A stretch of 64,000 bases of DNA from Gilvimarinus sp. 2_MG-2023 (GTDB taxonomy: Bacteria; Pseudomonadota; Gammaproteobacteria; Pseudomonadales; Cellvibrionaceae). The stretch is from contig NZ_JAUOQM010000020.1 in assembly GCF_030547685.1 (NCBI RefSeq), forward strand, positions 1 through 64,000, in the 5' to 3' direction. Below the pieces are notes generated by a model. The model saw only the letters and a program-made list of their open reading frames with translations, searched no databases and was not told the origin of the DNA. This document shows positions 21,201 to 30,478 of the stretch, in pieces. The position numbers and the translations under genes were made by a program. Each line of letters begins with the position of its first letter. Position 1 is the first letter of the stretch.

Positions 21201-22459
21201 TCGGTGTCAAACGCACCATTAGCGGTTTTCCCTGCCAAATAACGCAATGATTCCAGGTATATTTCCGATTGCGGGTTGCCCCAGTTGGTACACTGACCAT
21301 TATTGAAACTACCCCTACCCCAGGAGCAGTTATCAGCGTTATTATAAAGTCCGTCGCTGTATTGGTAACGTGCAATGCGCAGGCTATCTAAAGTTTTTAC
21401 AATGCTTTCACCGCTACTCGGAACAACAAATACACCATTAGCGTTAACCTCTTCTGCCATACTGGCTACATTTTTTCGCAACACACCGCCGGACTTGTTT
21501 TTGGTGTAAGAGCCTGTCATTAAACCAAACCAAATGGCGTCATCTTCTCCGTAGTTCTGCAGCAACCCTACGGGCTTTAACGAGCCATCATCATATTCTT
21601 TACAGCTTTCGTTATTAGTAGCCGATATACCATTGGCGCACACTTTAACCCGTACCGAGTATTTATCGGCGGAATTAGGAGAAGACGAATGAGCATAAAT
21701 ACCCGACGCAGTACTGCTATTACCATTGTTTCCTTGACCGATAACACATTGATCCCGCTCATTACTGGCCCAGAGTGAGTAATTGCCTTTGGCTACTAAA
21801 ATAGCAGGCGCCGCTGTTATATCCTGCGACTGACCCGACCCGGCAGGCGTGACATTACATAAAGTCAAACCACTATTTGCACTCATTTCCACGCCTGAGG
21901 TGGAACCGTAAGGCGTCAATTTATTCAAGTCTGAACCATTATAATATTTGGCAAAAGCATGGGCATCTTCAGGTAGAAAAGCACGCTCTAAGATGGTTTC
22001 AGTTTTAGAATCTTTTTGTCGTTTTCCACCGTACAAAATTTTCCGAACGGCATCCATCCGGGTCATGGTGGCCCAGTTCATGAAGTTGCCACTCCAGTTA
22101 CCTGAACAATAATGTCCCGAAGCATTACCACTAACGGAAAACACACCACCGGAATAGCTATAACACTTTTCGCTGTCAAAATAGCCGTAGTAGTCGTAGT
22201 CGTTCTTATAGGTCGTGTCGACAATACCGTCTTCGTCCAAATCTGAATAATCATCGTACGCTTTAAAAAACAACTGATGATCATTCGACATATTCAGCAT
22301 GACAATCGGTCGGACAGGCTGAGCCAAAAACAGCGGCATCTGTGCGAGCTGAACGGCATGCACACTGTGAACACTGCCAAGCGACATCAGACCAGTCACT
22401 AACGCGACTAGCCAATGCGGGCGTTTAAACATTTTTGTTACATTTTTAATCATGTGCAT
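18281..22459 (-). CDS. pilY1: type IV pilus tip/biogenesis protein PilY1
   Basis: This large 1392-residue exported protein has a signal peptide (WLVALVTGLMSLGSVHSVHA). PilY1 proteins sit at the pilus tip or cell surface, aid pilus assembly and act in adhesion and surface sensing. The N-terminal half has Asp-rich calcium-type loops (DLDEDGIVDTTYKNDYD; DTDDSGIIS) and many Cys. The C-terminal half is the conserved seven-bladed beta-propeller, with segments such as TVFVGANDGMLHAFDGLTGQ, GTLGAGGQGVFGLDV and FGTGSYQATGD. GGAGGG lies seven bases before the ATG. It lies between pilX and pilE in the expected order. No PilY2 gene is seen. Confidence 0.95.
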   Translation of the reverse strand: MHMIKNVTKMFKRPHWLVALVTGLMSLGSVHSVHAVQLAQMPLFLAQPVRPIVMLNMSNDHQLFFKAYDDYSDLDEDGIVDTTYKNDYDYYGYFDSEKCYSYSGGVFSVSGNASGHYCSGNWSGNFMNWATMTRMDAVRKILYGGKRQKDSKTETILERAFLPEDAHAFAKYYNGSDLNKLTPYGSTSGVEMSANSGLTLCNVTPAGSGQSQDITAAPAILVAKGNYSLWASNERDQCVIGQGNNGNSSTASGIYAHSSSPNSADKYSVRVKVCANGISATNNESCKEYDDGSLKPVGLLQNYGEDDAIWFGLMTGSYTKNKSGGVLRKNVASMAEEVNANGVFVVPSSGESIVKTLDSLRIARYQYSDGLYNNADNCSWGRGSFNNGQCTNWGNPQSEIYLESLRYLAGKTANGAFDTDDSGIISTLNKVAWVDPVNEDNYCAPTAVMQFNASTSSYDGDELSSFSDIAQGGQTLNSLTDYVGSAEGIHGGSYFIGESGSDQNQLCTAKKVDSLSAVAGTCPDAPRLEGSYAIAGLAYHARVNGIAPGQETVQTFGIALAPAVPSITIPVPNSADEVTLLPACRNRTPSPDGNCAIVDFKVVEQNHSSAIHTGTLYVNWEDSEQGGDFDQDMWGMIDYHVSSDKVAITTQVVAQSTGNPMGFGYVIGGTDKDGFHAHSGINGFARASDFTDGLTCDGEDTNCICRNTGGQGACNAPEAAATTQVFTLQTSASATLEQPLYYASRWGGFDTQDETGNEVTAPPGDDAPTYFYATDPRALEESLETALETFAQAAGSASAVATNSTRLGTDSVAYQATFNTTSWSGDLIAAPLGNVGLGDVMWSASSALPSADTRNIWTHDGASAVEFEWGKLSADQKSILNAADGAGSDRVDWTRGKEVVGFNERDPDQRLGDIVNSNPKYAGLDNYGYSRIDANGADDYQAFADSKNSRTVFVGANDGMLHAFDGLTGQELFAYIPSTVYEQLKRRTDENYGSSFNPHRFSVDGQIFVGDAYVNGKWRTILVGTLGAGGQGVFGLDVTDPASFNADNVLFEYNENNAPKIGNVTSTPVVAPMPDGSWAVLVGNGYNSHDANARLVVIPLDGSFTPQYIETGEGNDNGLSEPALSVGAGFLPNYAYAGDQKGNLYKFDLENLDLEYKLFEAEDDQAITSSPVLGLNPFRKFTDGTDGVMVYFGTGSYQATGDLSDQSLQSFYAIADTGALVDRDALFEKKIQSEVNSSRQVYEGDGPNGDEIDWETHEGWVLDFDTVSGERVVDKPILLFDRVIFPTVVPTDSPCDFGGNSWIMALIGVGGLYSSYSPFSEGEDDTDPQEGIESSTLAKLSPPNDAGTGGGDPVPCDGGTFIIQQNSDGSVEFICTGEPSVTRGRQSWRQVQ

Positions 22460-22494
22460 GTCATTTCCCTCCGTAAACCATTAACGGGAGTAAT

Positions 22495-23025
22495 TTAAAT
22501 TTCATTGCGATATGTAGATTGCACGATCACTTGTGCATCTGTTGACCCACCCACCGCGCGTGATGTCACTCGATAACGAACATCCATTCCTGCCTTCATA
22601 AGGCTGGCAAAATCATTAGCATTACCATCCAACCCTGAACCGTAATAACTCACCTCTTCGACCACGAACATTGGTCGTTCACTAACGTTTGCCAGATCTT
22701 CTGCGTAAGTAGCCGCCAAGGCTTTCCAATTGACATCGTAGTCTTGCCAAAAAGCAGTGCTAGAACTATCCAGCGATTCAATAAACCCCTGCTGCAGCCC
22801 AACGGGTACAGTGGCAACGCCCCCGATCAAGCTAGCCTCGGCTTGACGCAGTGCCGACTCTGAGGCCTGGAATGCAAGTTGTCGATCCCGCATATTGCCG
22901 GCCATTTGCTCTTGCAGAGCCGTGCCGCGCACTGCCGACAAACCGACAATGGTAATAGCCAAGACCATAATCAGCCCAACAATTAATGTGGCGCCTTGCT
23001 GTTGAAAAAAATTGTTTTTTCGCAT
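22495..23025 (-). CDS. pilX: minor pilin PilX
   Basis: This minor pilin has leader MRKNNFFQQQG followed by ATLIVGLIMVLAITIVGLSA. As in PilX/GspK-type tip pilins, position 5 of the mature protein is not Glu (Val here). EMA-like features of the family follow: LQEQMAGNMRDRQLAFQASE, then SALRQAEASL. The start at 23025 has GGAG nine bases upstream. A TTG 15 bases earlier is in frame but overlaps that ribosome site. It lies between pilW and pilY1. Confidence 0.92.
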   Translation of the reverse strand: MRKNNFFQQQGATLIVGLIMVLAITIVGLSAVRGTALQEQMAGNMRDRQLAFQASESALRQAEASLIGGVATVPVGLQQGFIESLDSSSTAFWQDYDVNWKALAATYAEDLANVSERPMFVVEEVSYYGSGLDGNANDFASLMKAGMDVRYRVTSRAVGGSTDAQVIVQSTYRNEI

Positions 23026-23045
23026 ATAACGCGTCTCCAATTCGA

Positions 23046-24071
23046 TTAGGGCAAACGGGGCCTAGCGCCCACAGTCGTAGAAAATACTTGCCGTATACGA
23101 TTATCATCGGCTGTTACTTCTTCGCCTGCAAAATCATAGGTTTGCTTATCTACAGTGGCATTATCATCGGGCGTCTGAACCAAAACATCCATTCGGATAG
23201 CCACGGCATTTCCCCAATCCACACCTGCATCGTAGTCCAGGAACACATCTGCCTGAGGGTCATCGTCATTAGTAATGCCGACGGTATAATTAATATTTTC
23301 CACTCCCCGTAGCAATTGAAATGCCGGATTATTTTGCACTTTTTGATACAAGCCTAAAGCCCCATCGCCATCTTCGGCTATGTAATACACAACGTTGTTG
23401 AGACTAAACACTTCAGCACCAACGTCGATGGTATCTTGCCGAGCATCCCCACCGCCCCAAACGGTTCGAGCGTTGCCAGGATCGGCCCCTGCGGCATGAC
23501 TAATCGCAACCTCACCCGCCATTTCTGCTAAACCCGTCGCCTGGAATATAATCGCTTTATCGCAGTCCGCCGCGACCACTATATCGTTTTCACAAATGCC
23601 GCTTGGGCAATCTTCCCCTGGAGGGGTAGTCAGGTCGACAAATACCTGGTTCGCGGTATTTACTCGAGAAACAGACACTGAGCGCTCATTGGCCGTTTGT
23701 ACAATCAACACAGGCGTATCATCGACAGGCGCGGGGTCTAACACCAACCCTGCGGGCAAAGCATTATCCGCATAAACACGTAGTGAATTTTCCAAACTGA
23801 AATTACTGCCATACATATTAGTATTGTTTAATGAATTTTTTAAATTCCAAGCCGTAACATCGGCGCAGCCAAAGTACCCTGCCTGGCGAATATCTCGCGC
23901 CAAATAATCAACGGCCAAACGCCCCGTTTCCTGCAAGCGCGAGAGTCCCTGCTGAGTGGTAAAAACCGACTTACTGGAGACAAACATCTGCACCACGCCT
24001 GTCATTAGTACAATCCCTAAAGTGATTGCAACCATTAACTCGACAATCGAAAAACCAACTTGACGTTTCAT
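23046..24071 (-). CDS. pilW: minor pilin PilW
   Basis: This minor pilin is 341 residues long from the ATG at 24071. Its leader MKRQVG is cleaved before FSIVELMVAITLGIVLMTGV, with Glu5 present. It is followed by TTQQGLSRLQETGRLAVDYL and ARDIRQAGYFGC, the PilW pattern. An upstream open frame to 24389 exists, but it overlaps pilV and lacks the pilin leader. The start lies 10 bases after the pilV stop. It contains several Cys pairs in the globular domain. It forms part of the PilVWX-FimU-PilE initiation complex with PilY1. Confidence 0.93.
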   Translation of the reverse strand: MKRQVGFSIVELMVAITLGIVLMTGVVQMFVSSKSVFTTQQGLSRLQETGRLAVDYLARDIRQAGYFGCADVTAWNLKNSLNNTNMYGSNFSLENSLRVYADNALPAGLVLDPAPVDDTPVLIVQTANERSVSVSRVNTANQVFVDLTTPPGEDCPSGICENDIVVAADCDKAIIFQATGLAEMAGEVAISHAAGADPGNARTVWGGGDARQDTIDVGAEVFSLNNVVYYIAEDGDGALGLYQKVQNNPAFQLLRGVENINYTVGITNDDDPQADVFLDYDAGVDWGNAVAIRMDVLVQTPDDNATVDKQTYDFAGEEVTADDNRIRQVFSTTVGARPRLP

Positions 24072-24081
24072 GTGAGGGCCT

Positions 24082-24480
24082 TTAAATCCGTGATACATAT
24101 TCAAACGTTGCCTTTTCAGCGTCACCTTCATCATCTCCCTCGACCGGCTCAGCCCAAGAGATCGAAACAGTACAAGTGCGACCGGCACATGCCACGTCAC
24201 CTTCACCATCGGGCAATACCGAAACCAGCTGATCAACGTTGGGCTGAACCACCGCGCCGCCGACCTCAAACCAACCCGTGTCAGATAATATGCGCAATTG
24301 CTCCAATATATCGTAGGCGATAATATTAGCTTGAGAACGTAGATATGCACTGCCGTTATATTGCAATGAACGGGTTTGCAGTGCGGCAACGGCCATTAAG
24401 GCCGTTGAGAGAATCAGCGCCGTTACCAGCACTTCTATCAAACCAACCCCGTTTTGCGACTTCTGGTTTCTCATGCTCAA
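24082..24480 (-). CDS. pilV: minor pilin PilV
   Basis: This minor pilin is 132 residues long. The leader ends ...SQNG, and the mature N-terminus VGLIEVLVTALILSTALMAV has Glu5. It is followed by ALQTRSLQYNGSAYLRSQAN, the PilV family pattern. The ATG overlaps the fimU stop (ATGA at 24477-24480), so the genes are translationally coupled. A second ATG two codons in is also possible. Confidence 0.92.
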   Translation of the reverse strand: MSMRNQKSQNGVGLIEVLVTALILSTALMAVAALQTRSLQYNGSAYLRSQANIIAYDILEQLRILSDTGWFEVGGAVVQPNVDQLVSVLPDGEGDVACAGRTCTVSISWAEPVEGDDEGDAEKATFEYVSRI

Positions 24481-25070
24481 CTACCCTCCGGGCATTCGGT
24501 TTTATTAACATCCATCATTCCCGCCACCCCAATACTAATTTGGCGCTGCTTGCTACCCTTGCAGCCATCGACGTGCACCGTAAAGGTCACCGGAGTCGTA
24601 TTGTTATTACCGCCAATACGGGCCAGCTCACCGGTACTGGTATAACGAACAAAACTAACAGCGCCGCCATTATCAGCTGCAATCCTACTGTCGCCGTGAG
24701 GCGCGTCAAACTGGGCGACAATATCGCCAACGACCACCGCACCAGCACCGTCAGTAACTGCATCATCCGTCACAATCAACCAACCGTTCGTCCAAGCGCC
24801 GCCACATGCACTCATAGCCGCATTGGCTGCGCAAATACTGACCCTCTCACCACGCTTAATAGCCTCAGTGCGGGTAATCTGTAGAGCGTTTGTCAACTCC
24901 TCACTCAGCGCTTCCGAGCGGTTATTTGTCAGCAAAGTGCTCATATTGGGGGCCGCTAAAGCAATCAAAACAGCAACCACAGCAACCGTCAGCATTAACT
25001 CGATAATCGTAAAGCCCAAAGAGCGATGGGGTTGAGCATTCTCAGGGCACATAGGTTGTATCCGATTCAA
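24477..25070 (-). CDS. fimU: minor pilin FimU (GspH/FimT-type)
   Basis: This 197-residue pseudopilin is the first gene of the minor pilin operon. The leader ends at SLG, followed by FTIIELMLTVAVVAVLIALA with Glu5. A GspH-like globular domain follows, with QITRTEAIKRGERVSIC and NGWLIVTDD. Position at the head of fimU-pilV-pilW-pilX-pilY1-pilE supports FimU rather than FimT. No clear -24/-12 promoter is seen upstream. The leader is longer than usual (about 19 residues), and an internal ATG at residue 7 could be the true start. Confidence 0.87.
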   Translation of the reverse strand: MNRIQPMCPENAQPHRSLGFTIIELMLTVAVVAVLIALAAPNMSTLLTNNRSEALSEELTNALQITRTEAIKRGERVSICAANAAMSACGGAWTNGWLIVTDDAVTDGAGAVVVGDIVAQFDAPHGDSRIAADNGGAVSFVRYTSTGELARIGGNNNTTPVTFTVHVDGCKGSKQRQISIGVAGMMDVNKTECPEGS

Positions 25071-25230
25071 AGTTTATTCTCCAGCCATTGCACATTTGAC
25101 AAACAATTCTGCCATTACTATGTTCGTTAAATTAGCACACGCTAAATTGCAACATAACGAGAAGAGGATATACGGTTAAGCAATCGGTCTGAACGGACAC
25201 TCAAGAAGCATTAGACGCCAGGGAGGCATC

Positions 25231-25746
25231 ATGAACCACAATGGATTCACTCTTATAGAAGCTATTATAACGCTGCTCATTCTTGCTATTCTCGCCGTAC
25301 TGGCCACCCCCATCTTCCAGCGTTTAATTCAGGATTTACGGGTTGAGACCACTATGTGGAGCCTATTCGAAGCCACTCAGATCACCCGCTCCTACGCCAT
25401 TAAAGCCAATAAGCGTGCCAGTATGAGCGCCAATCCAACGTGGCAGCAAGGCTGGCAAATTTTCTACGACAACAACCACAACGGCGAGCCGGACAACGAT
25501 GAGACCATTCTATTATCAATGAGCGATATACCAGAAGGGATCACCATTGAGGGCAATCAGCCAGTGGCTGATTATATCTCTTATCTAGGAAGCGGTGAGA
25601 GCCGGTGGGCGACGGGAAAACGCGGCGGAGGATTCCAAGCGGGAACACTGACCATTTGCCCGGAGGCTGACGGCGAAGGCTATAAACTGATTCTTGCCCG
25701 CGGCGGCCGCGTCCGCAAAGAGAAACTGGAACCCGAAGAGTGTTAG
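25231..25746 (+). CDS. fimT: GspH/FimT-type pseudopilin
   Basis: This pseudopilin is 171 residues long. The short leader MNHNG is cleaved before [20 protein letters not shown], with Glu5. The GspH domain follows ([19 protein letters not shown] and [17 protein letters not shown], a calcium-like acidic loop). GGGAGG lies six bases before the ATG. It is divergent from the fimU operon and its last 4 bases overlap ispH on the other strand. In Pseudomonas fimT lies beside the fimU operon, so the symbol is given by analogy. FimT proteins in some genera bind DNA for natural transformation. That role is not shown here. Confidence 0.82.
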   Translation: MNHNGFTLIEAIITLLILAILAVLATPIFQRLIQDLRVETTMWSLFEATQITRSYAIKANKRASMSANPTWQQGWQIFYDNNHNGEPDNDETILLSMSDIPEGITIEGNQPVADYISYLGSGESRWATGKRGGGFQAGTLTICPEADGEGYKLILARGGRVRKEKLEPEEC

Positions 25747-26681
25747 CGCAATGCTTTAGGCAAAGAAAATTGAATTGTCTCCGGAATGCCGTCCACCTCT
25801 TGTGGGGAGTCCGCACCATGCTGGACCAAGGTGGCAATGACCTGCTGCACCAAGGTCTCTGGCGCCGAAGCCCCTGCAGTAATCCCCACTTGGCGCTTGC
25901 CGACCAACCAATTACTATCAATTTGCTCCGGACCGTCAACTAGGTAAGCCTCGGCACCACAGCGCTCGGCCAACTCGCGGAGCCGATTTGAATTGGAGCT
26001 ATTGGGCGAACCTACCACTAAAACCAAGTCGCACTCTAACGCCAACTGACGCACGGCATCTTGCCGGTTGGTGGTTGCGTAACAAATATCGTCTTTGCGC
26101 GGCCCCTCAATATTGGGGAAAGTTTGCCGCAGTGCAGCAATGATTTTAGCCGTATCATCCATGGATAAAGTGGTTTGAGTGACATAAGCCAGATGCTCAG
26201 GATCTGCAACCTTCAATCGCTCTACATCTTGCTCATTTTCCACCAGATAAATCTTCCCACCCTGACTGGCATCGTACTGGCCCATGGTGCCTTCCACCTC
26301 TGGATGACCCTGGTGACCAATTAAAATACACTCTCGCCCATCGCGGGCGAAGCTGGTCACCTCCATATGCACCTTAGTCACTAGGGGACAAGTGGCATCG
26401 AACACCTTGAGCTGGCGTTGGTCGGCCTCATTGCGCACGGCTTGCGAAACTCCGTGCGCACTAAAGATAACAATAACGTCGTCCGGCACTTCGTGTAATT
26501 CTTCGACAAACACTGCACCGCGCTCGCGCAGATCATCCACCACATAGCGGTTGTGCACTACCTCATGGCGCACATATATGGGCGCACCAAAAACATCGAG
26601 GGCACGATTGACGATATCAATCGCACGATCAACGCCGGCGCAAAAGCCTCGTGGATTAGCCAGTTTAATTTGCATAAGCAA
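25743..26681 (-). CDS. ispH: 4-hydroxy-3-methylbut-2-enyl diphosphate reductase
   Basis: IspH (LytB) is the last enzyme of the MEP isoprenoid pathway, an iron-sulfur reductase giving IPP and DMAPP. At 312 residues the length is normal. The three cluster cysteines are in [24 protein letters not shown] and [11 protein letters not shown], with the active-site HEVVHN and SAHGVS motifs also present. It is the last gene of ribF-ileS-lspA-fkpB-ispH. Its end overlaps the fimT end on the opposite strand by 4 bases. Confidence 0.97.
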   Translation of the reverse strand: MLMQIKLANPRGFCAGVDRAIDIVNRALDVFGAPIYVRHEVVHNRYVVDDLRERGAVFVEELHEVPDDVIVIFSAHGVSQAVRNEADQRQLKVFDATCPLVTKVHMEVTSFARDGRECILIGHQGHPEVEGTMGQYDASQGGKIYLVENEQDVERLKVADPEHLAYVTQTTLSMDDTAKIIAALRQTFPNIEGPRKDDICYATTNRQDAVRQLALECDLVLVVGSPNSSNSNRLRELAERCGAEAYLVDGPEQIDSNWLVGKRQVGITAGASAPETLVQQVIATLVQHGADSPQEVDGIPETIQFSLPKALR

Positions 26682-26712
26682 CTCTTCGAGTTAGGCGCAC
26701 TGTTCTGCGCTC

Positions 26713-27162
26713 TCAGTGTACAGTAGCTGGTTTTATTTCCAATACCGCCACTTTAAAGAGGATGTCTCGACCCGCCAAAGGGTGGTTAAAGTCTATCGTG
26801 ACTTGCTCATCGTCAAATTCAACCACTACGCCAGGCAATTCAGCATTTTGCGCATCGGCAAACGACAGCATCAGCCCTTCCTCTAGGGTAATGCCGGGGT
26901 CAAACTCTGAGCGGTCCACCACCTGAACATTATTAGGGTTGTGAGCACCAAAGCCCGCCTCGGGGCCAAGCAAAAACTCTTCTTCGGTTCCCTCTTCCAA
27001 GCCAAACAAAGCCTCTTCAAACCCTTTTAACATTTTGCCATCACCGACGGTAAACTGCGCAGGCTTTGATTCAAAATTAGAGTCAACCAACTCGCCATCG
27101 GTGAGCGAGAGAGAAAAGTGTAAGGTTACTGTGGTACCCGGCCCCACACACAAATCACGCAT
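26713..27162 (-). CDS. fkpB: FKBP-type peptidyl-prolyl isomerase, SlpA type
   Basis: This short FKBP of the SlyD/SlpA group assists protein folding in the cytoplasm. The N-terminus reads VGPGTTVTLHFSLSLTDGEL and the body has the inserted flap region (LFGLEEGTEEEFLLGPEAGF) and FNHPLAGRDILFKVAVLEI. The ATG at 27162 is chosen because GAGG lies eight bases upstream and it removes an unlikely Cys-rich N-terminus that would come from the lspA frame. The start overlaps lspA by 8 bases. The lspA-fkpB-ispH order is conserved in gammaproteobacteria. Confidence 0.93.
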   Translation of the reverse strand: MRDLCVGPGTTVTLHFSLSLTDGELVDSNFESKPAQFTVGDGKMLKGFEEALFGLEEGTEEEFLLGPEAGFGAHNPNNVQVVDRSEFDPGITLEEGLMLSFADAQNAELPGVVVEFDDEQVTIDFNHPLAGRDILFKVAVLEIKPATVH

Positions 27163-27667
27163 GATCAGATTCCTCTCGCTTGACCTTACCTTCCTCGGAG
27201 AAAAACAGCATGTGCACAATCATTAAAAACGCTCCGAAACAAATTGCCGAATCCGCCACATTAAATGCAGGGAAATACTTATCTTGATAATGTACGGAAA
27301 TAAAATCGACCACATAGCCAAGTGTTAAACGGTCGTACAAATTGCCAACCGCACCACCCAACACAAACCCCAGCGCCATGCTCTCTAGCCAACGTTCGCG
27401 CGCAATGCGGTAAAGCCAAATCGTAATCGCAATACTCATCCCTACGGCAATGGCGGTAAAAAACCAGCGCTGCCAACCGCCGGCATCGCTTAAAAAGCTA
27501 AATGCCGCACCGTGATTGTGCAGTAATGTCCAATCAAAAAAACTCGTCACTGTTACCGGCTGACCGTAATTAAGGTGCGCAACCGCAACCGCCTTACTCC
27601 ACTGATCGAGCACAATGACCAACAGCGCTACTGCATACCACCCCCAAGGGTGAAGAATTTTTTTCAT
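27155..27667 (-). CDS. lspA: lipoprotein signal peptidase (signal peptidase II)
   Basis: This inner-membrane aspartyl protease cleaves prolipoprotein signal peptides after diacylglyceryl transfer. The 170-residue protein has four transmembrane helices. The catalytic Asp residues are in NLYDRLTLGYVVDFI and FNVADSAICFG. It sits 9 bases after ileS and overlaps fkpB. Substrates in this window include BamD and the esterase lipoprotein at 38516. Confidence 0.97.
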   Translation of the reverse strand: MKKILHPWGWYAVALLVIVLDQWSKAVAVAHLNYGQPVTVTSFFDWTLLHNHGAAFSFLSDAGGWQRWFFTAIAVGMSIAITIWLYRIARERWLESMALGFVLGGAVGNLYDRLTLGYVVDFISVHYQDKYFPAFNVADSAICFGAFLMIVHMLFFSEEGKVKREESDHA

Positions 27668-27676
27668 CGCAACACC

Positions 27677-30478
27677 TTAAGCGTAGTAACGCACTTCACC
27701 GGCGCCTTCGATATTATCGACACAGCGCTTACAAATAGTGGAATGCTCGGCAATTGCACCCACATCAGCACGATGGTGATAACAGCGCTCACACTTGGCA
27801 TAAGGTGACTTCACCAATCCAACTTGCAGCCCTGCGACTTCGGTGGCCACAGCGTCAGGTGGCGCATCGGTCAAATCAGCCAGCTGCGCGGTTGAACTAA
27901 TTAAAATAAAACGCAGCTCGTCGGCCACTTTTGCCAAGGCTGTTTTTAAGTTGGTATCGCAGTACAGTGTAAGCTCTGCAGTCAGTGAACCGCCAAGAGT
28001 GCCCTCGCCGCGCGCCGTTTCCAGCACACGGTTAACGGCAGTCTTCACATCGACCACTTGCTGCCAAAATTCATCACCGAACTCATCATCGGTAAAATCC
28101 GGCAACTGGTACCACTCGGCCGCAAACACACTGCCAATACGATTTCCCGGCACTTGCTGCCACATTTCATCCGCTGTAAAGCTCAAAATGGGCGCCATCC
28201 AGCGAACCATGGCCTCTGACAAATAATACAGTGCCGTTTGCGCCGATAAGCGTGGTCGCGAGTCTGCCTTGGTGGTGTATTGGCGATCTTTAATAATATC
28301 CAGATAAAAACCACCCAACTCCACCACACAAAAATTGTGCAGTTTCTGATAAATTTGATGTAACTGAAAGTTATCGTAGGCAGCAATTAATTCCTGCTGC
28401 AGCACTTGCGCACGACGCACGATCCAGCGATCCAGCGCCACCATATTATGGCTAGCAACCATATCAGTTGCCGGATCAAAGCCATTCAAATTAGCCAACA
28501 TAAAGCGGGCGGTATTGCGAATCCGGCGATAGGAGTCTGCCGTGCGCTTTAGGATTTCGTCACTAACGCTCATTTCAGAACTAAAATCTGTCGCCGCCAC
28601 CCACAAGCGCAATACATCTGCCCCGAGCTCGTTGACCACTTTTTGAGGCGAGACGGTATTACCAATAGATTTAGACATTTTGCGGCCGTCGGCATCCACC
28701 GTAAAGCCGTGAGTCAGCACAGTTTTATAAGGGGCGTTGCCATTCATTGCCATGGCGGTTTTAAGTGAAGACTGAAACCAACCGCGGTGTTGATCAGATC
28801 CTTCCAAATATAAGTCGGCCGGATAACGTAAACCTTCACGCTGCTCCAGAACTGCATAATGAGTCACGCCCGAGTCAAACCACACATCCAGTGTATCGGT
28901 TACTTTTTCGTAATGGCCGGCATCATCGCCAAGCAACGGGGCAGCATCAAGCTCGTACCAAGCATCCATTCCCTCCCGCTCAACCGCTTGAGCCACCTGC
29001 TCAATCAGCTCAGGCGTTCGAGGGTGTAAGTCACCAGTTTCTTTATGTACAAACAAAGCGATCGGCACGCCCCAAGTACGCTGACGTGAAATACACCAAT
29101 CCGGACTCGATTCCAGCATAGAGTCGATACGCGCACGCCCCCAGTTGGGCACCCAGTTCACATGCTCAACCGCCTCAGAAACCTGGCCGCGCAAATCGTT
29201 CTTGCTCATACTGACAAACCACTGCGGTGTGGCGCGAAAAATCAACGGCGTCTTAGTTCGCCAGCAGTGCGGAAAACTGTGAGTGATTTTATCTTCACAA
29301 AAAAGCGCCTGTTTCTCCTTCAGTAAATCTAGTACTTTTTCATCGACCTTATACACATGCTCGCCAGCAAAGACAGGCACATGATCGCGGTATATACCGT
29401 TATCATTGATGTAATTGAGCGTACCAATATCGTATTTTTTGCCAACCAAAAAGTCATCCACACCGTGATCGGGTGCCGTATGAACACAACCGGTACCCGC
29501 ATCGAGGGTGACATGATCACCCAGCAAGATAGGGACTTGGCGGTCGTAGAATGGATGTTGCAGCAGCAAGCCTTCCAGCGCTCTACCATCTATTCGCCCG
29601 ACTACTTGATAATCACTGACCTCGGCTCGGGCTACGACAGACTCAAGCAAACCTTCGGCCACGACCAAACGCTCACCCGCCACTTGCACCGCGACGTAAT
29701 CCAGCTCTGGATTAACACTGACCGCTTGGTTGGCCGGCAAGGTCCAGGGAGTCGTGGTCCAAATAACCACTGAAAGATCACCTTCACCGTGTAGCTCAGA
29801 AAAAGCGGCAGCGGCTTTGCCTTGATCGGCAAAGGCAAATTTCACATCGATACTGAACGAGGTTTTGTCTTGATACTCAACCTCCGCCTCGGCTAGGGCC
29901 GAGCCACCAACGACCGACCAGTAAACTGGCTTAAATCCACGGGTTAAATGGCCATTTTCAACAATCTTACCGAGAGAACGGATAATGTCGGCTTCGAACT
30001 TAAAATCCATGGTGAGATAGGGGTTGTTCCAGTCACCGAGAATACCCAATCGCACAAAATCTTTTTTCTGGCCTTCGACTTGGCGTGCAGCATAAGCGCG
30101 ACATTTTTCACGAAAGGCCTTTACATCGAGCTTTACACCGGCCTTACCGTGCTTTTTCTCAACATTATGCTCAATCGGCAAACCATGGCAGTCCCAGCCA
30201 GGAACATAGGGCGCATCAAATCCACTTAAGGTTTTACTCTTAATAATAATATCTTTTAGAACTTTGTTGACCGCATGACCGATGTGAATATCGCCGTTGG
30301 CATAGGGAGGTCCATCGTGCAAGATATAAGTGTCGCGGCCCTTACGGGCTTGACGAATTTCCTGATAAAACCCCGCCTTATCCCAGGCTTTAAGCATCTG
30401 GGGCTCGCGTTGCGCCAAGTTTGCCTTCATCGCAAACGGGGTATGGGGCAAATTCAAGGTCGATTTATAGTCACTCAT
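27677..30478 (-). CDS. ileS: isoleucyl-tRNA synthetase
   Basis: This class Ia synthetase is 933 residues long. The HIGH motif is in [15 protein letters not shown] and the KMSKS motif in [15 protein letters not shown]. The editing domain covers roughly residues 190-400, with [12 protein letters not shown] and [12 protein letters not shown]. The C-terminal zinc finger is [12 protein letters not shown] with CKRCVDNI, as in the E. coli-type enzyme. It overlaps the ribF end by 8 bases. The ribF-ileS-lspA order is conserved in gammaproteobacteria. Confidence 0.98.
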   Translation of the reverse strand: MSDYKSTLNLPHTPFAMKANLAQREPQMLKAWDKAGFYQEIRQARKGRDTYILHDGPPYANGDIHIGHAVNKVLKDIIIKSKTLSGFDAPYVPGWDCHGLPIEHNVEKKHGKAGVKLDVKAFREKCRAYAARQVEGQKKDFVRLGILGDWNNPYLTMDFKFEADIIRSLGKIVENGHLTRGFKPVYWSVVGGSALAEAEVEYQDKTSFSIDVKFAFADQGKAAAAFSELHGEGDLSVVIWTTTPWTLPANQAVSVNPELDYVAVQVAGERLVVAEGLLESVVARAEVSDYQVVGRIDGRALEGLLLQHPFYDRQVPILLGDHVTLDAGTGCVHTAPDHGVDDFLVGKKYDIGTLNYINDNGIYRDHVPVFAGEHVYKVDEKVLDLLKEKQALFCEDKITHSFPHCWRTKTPLIFRATPQWFVSMSKNDLRGQVSEAVEHVNWVPNWGRARIDSMLESSPDWCISRQRTWGVPIALFVHKETGDLHPRTPELIEQVAQAVEREGMDAWYELDAAPLLGDDAGHYEKVTDTLDVWFDSGVTHYAVLEQREGLRYPADLYLEGSDQHRGWFQSSLKTAMAMNGNAPYKTVLTHGFTVDADGRKMSKSIGNTVSPQKVVNELGADVLRLWVAATDFSSEMSVSDEILKRTADSYRRIRNTARFMLANLNGFDPATDMVASHNMVALDRWIVRRAQVLQQELIAAYDNFQLHQIYQKLHNFCVVELGGFYLDIIKDRQYTTKADSRPRLSAQTALYYLSEAMVRWMAPILSFTADEMWQQVPGNRIGSVFAAEWYQLPDFTDDEFGDEFWQQVVDVKTAVNRVLETARGEGTLGGSLTAELTLYCDTNLKTALAKVADELRFILISSTAQLADLTDAPPDAVATEVAGLQVGLVKSPYAKCERCYHHRADVGAIAEHSTICKRCVDNIEGAGEVRYYA

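Noticed and set aside
24072-24389. Upstream extension of pilW
   Set aside because: It overlaps pilV completely, and only the start at 24071 gives a prepilin leader.
25071-25120. Sigma-54 (-24/-12) promoter before fimU
   Set aside because: TGGCAG is present near 25116, but the -12 position reads TTTG with no GC at the required distance.
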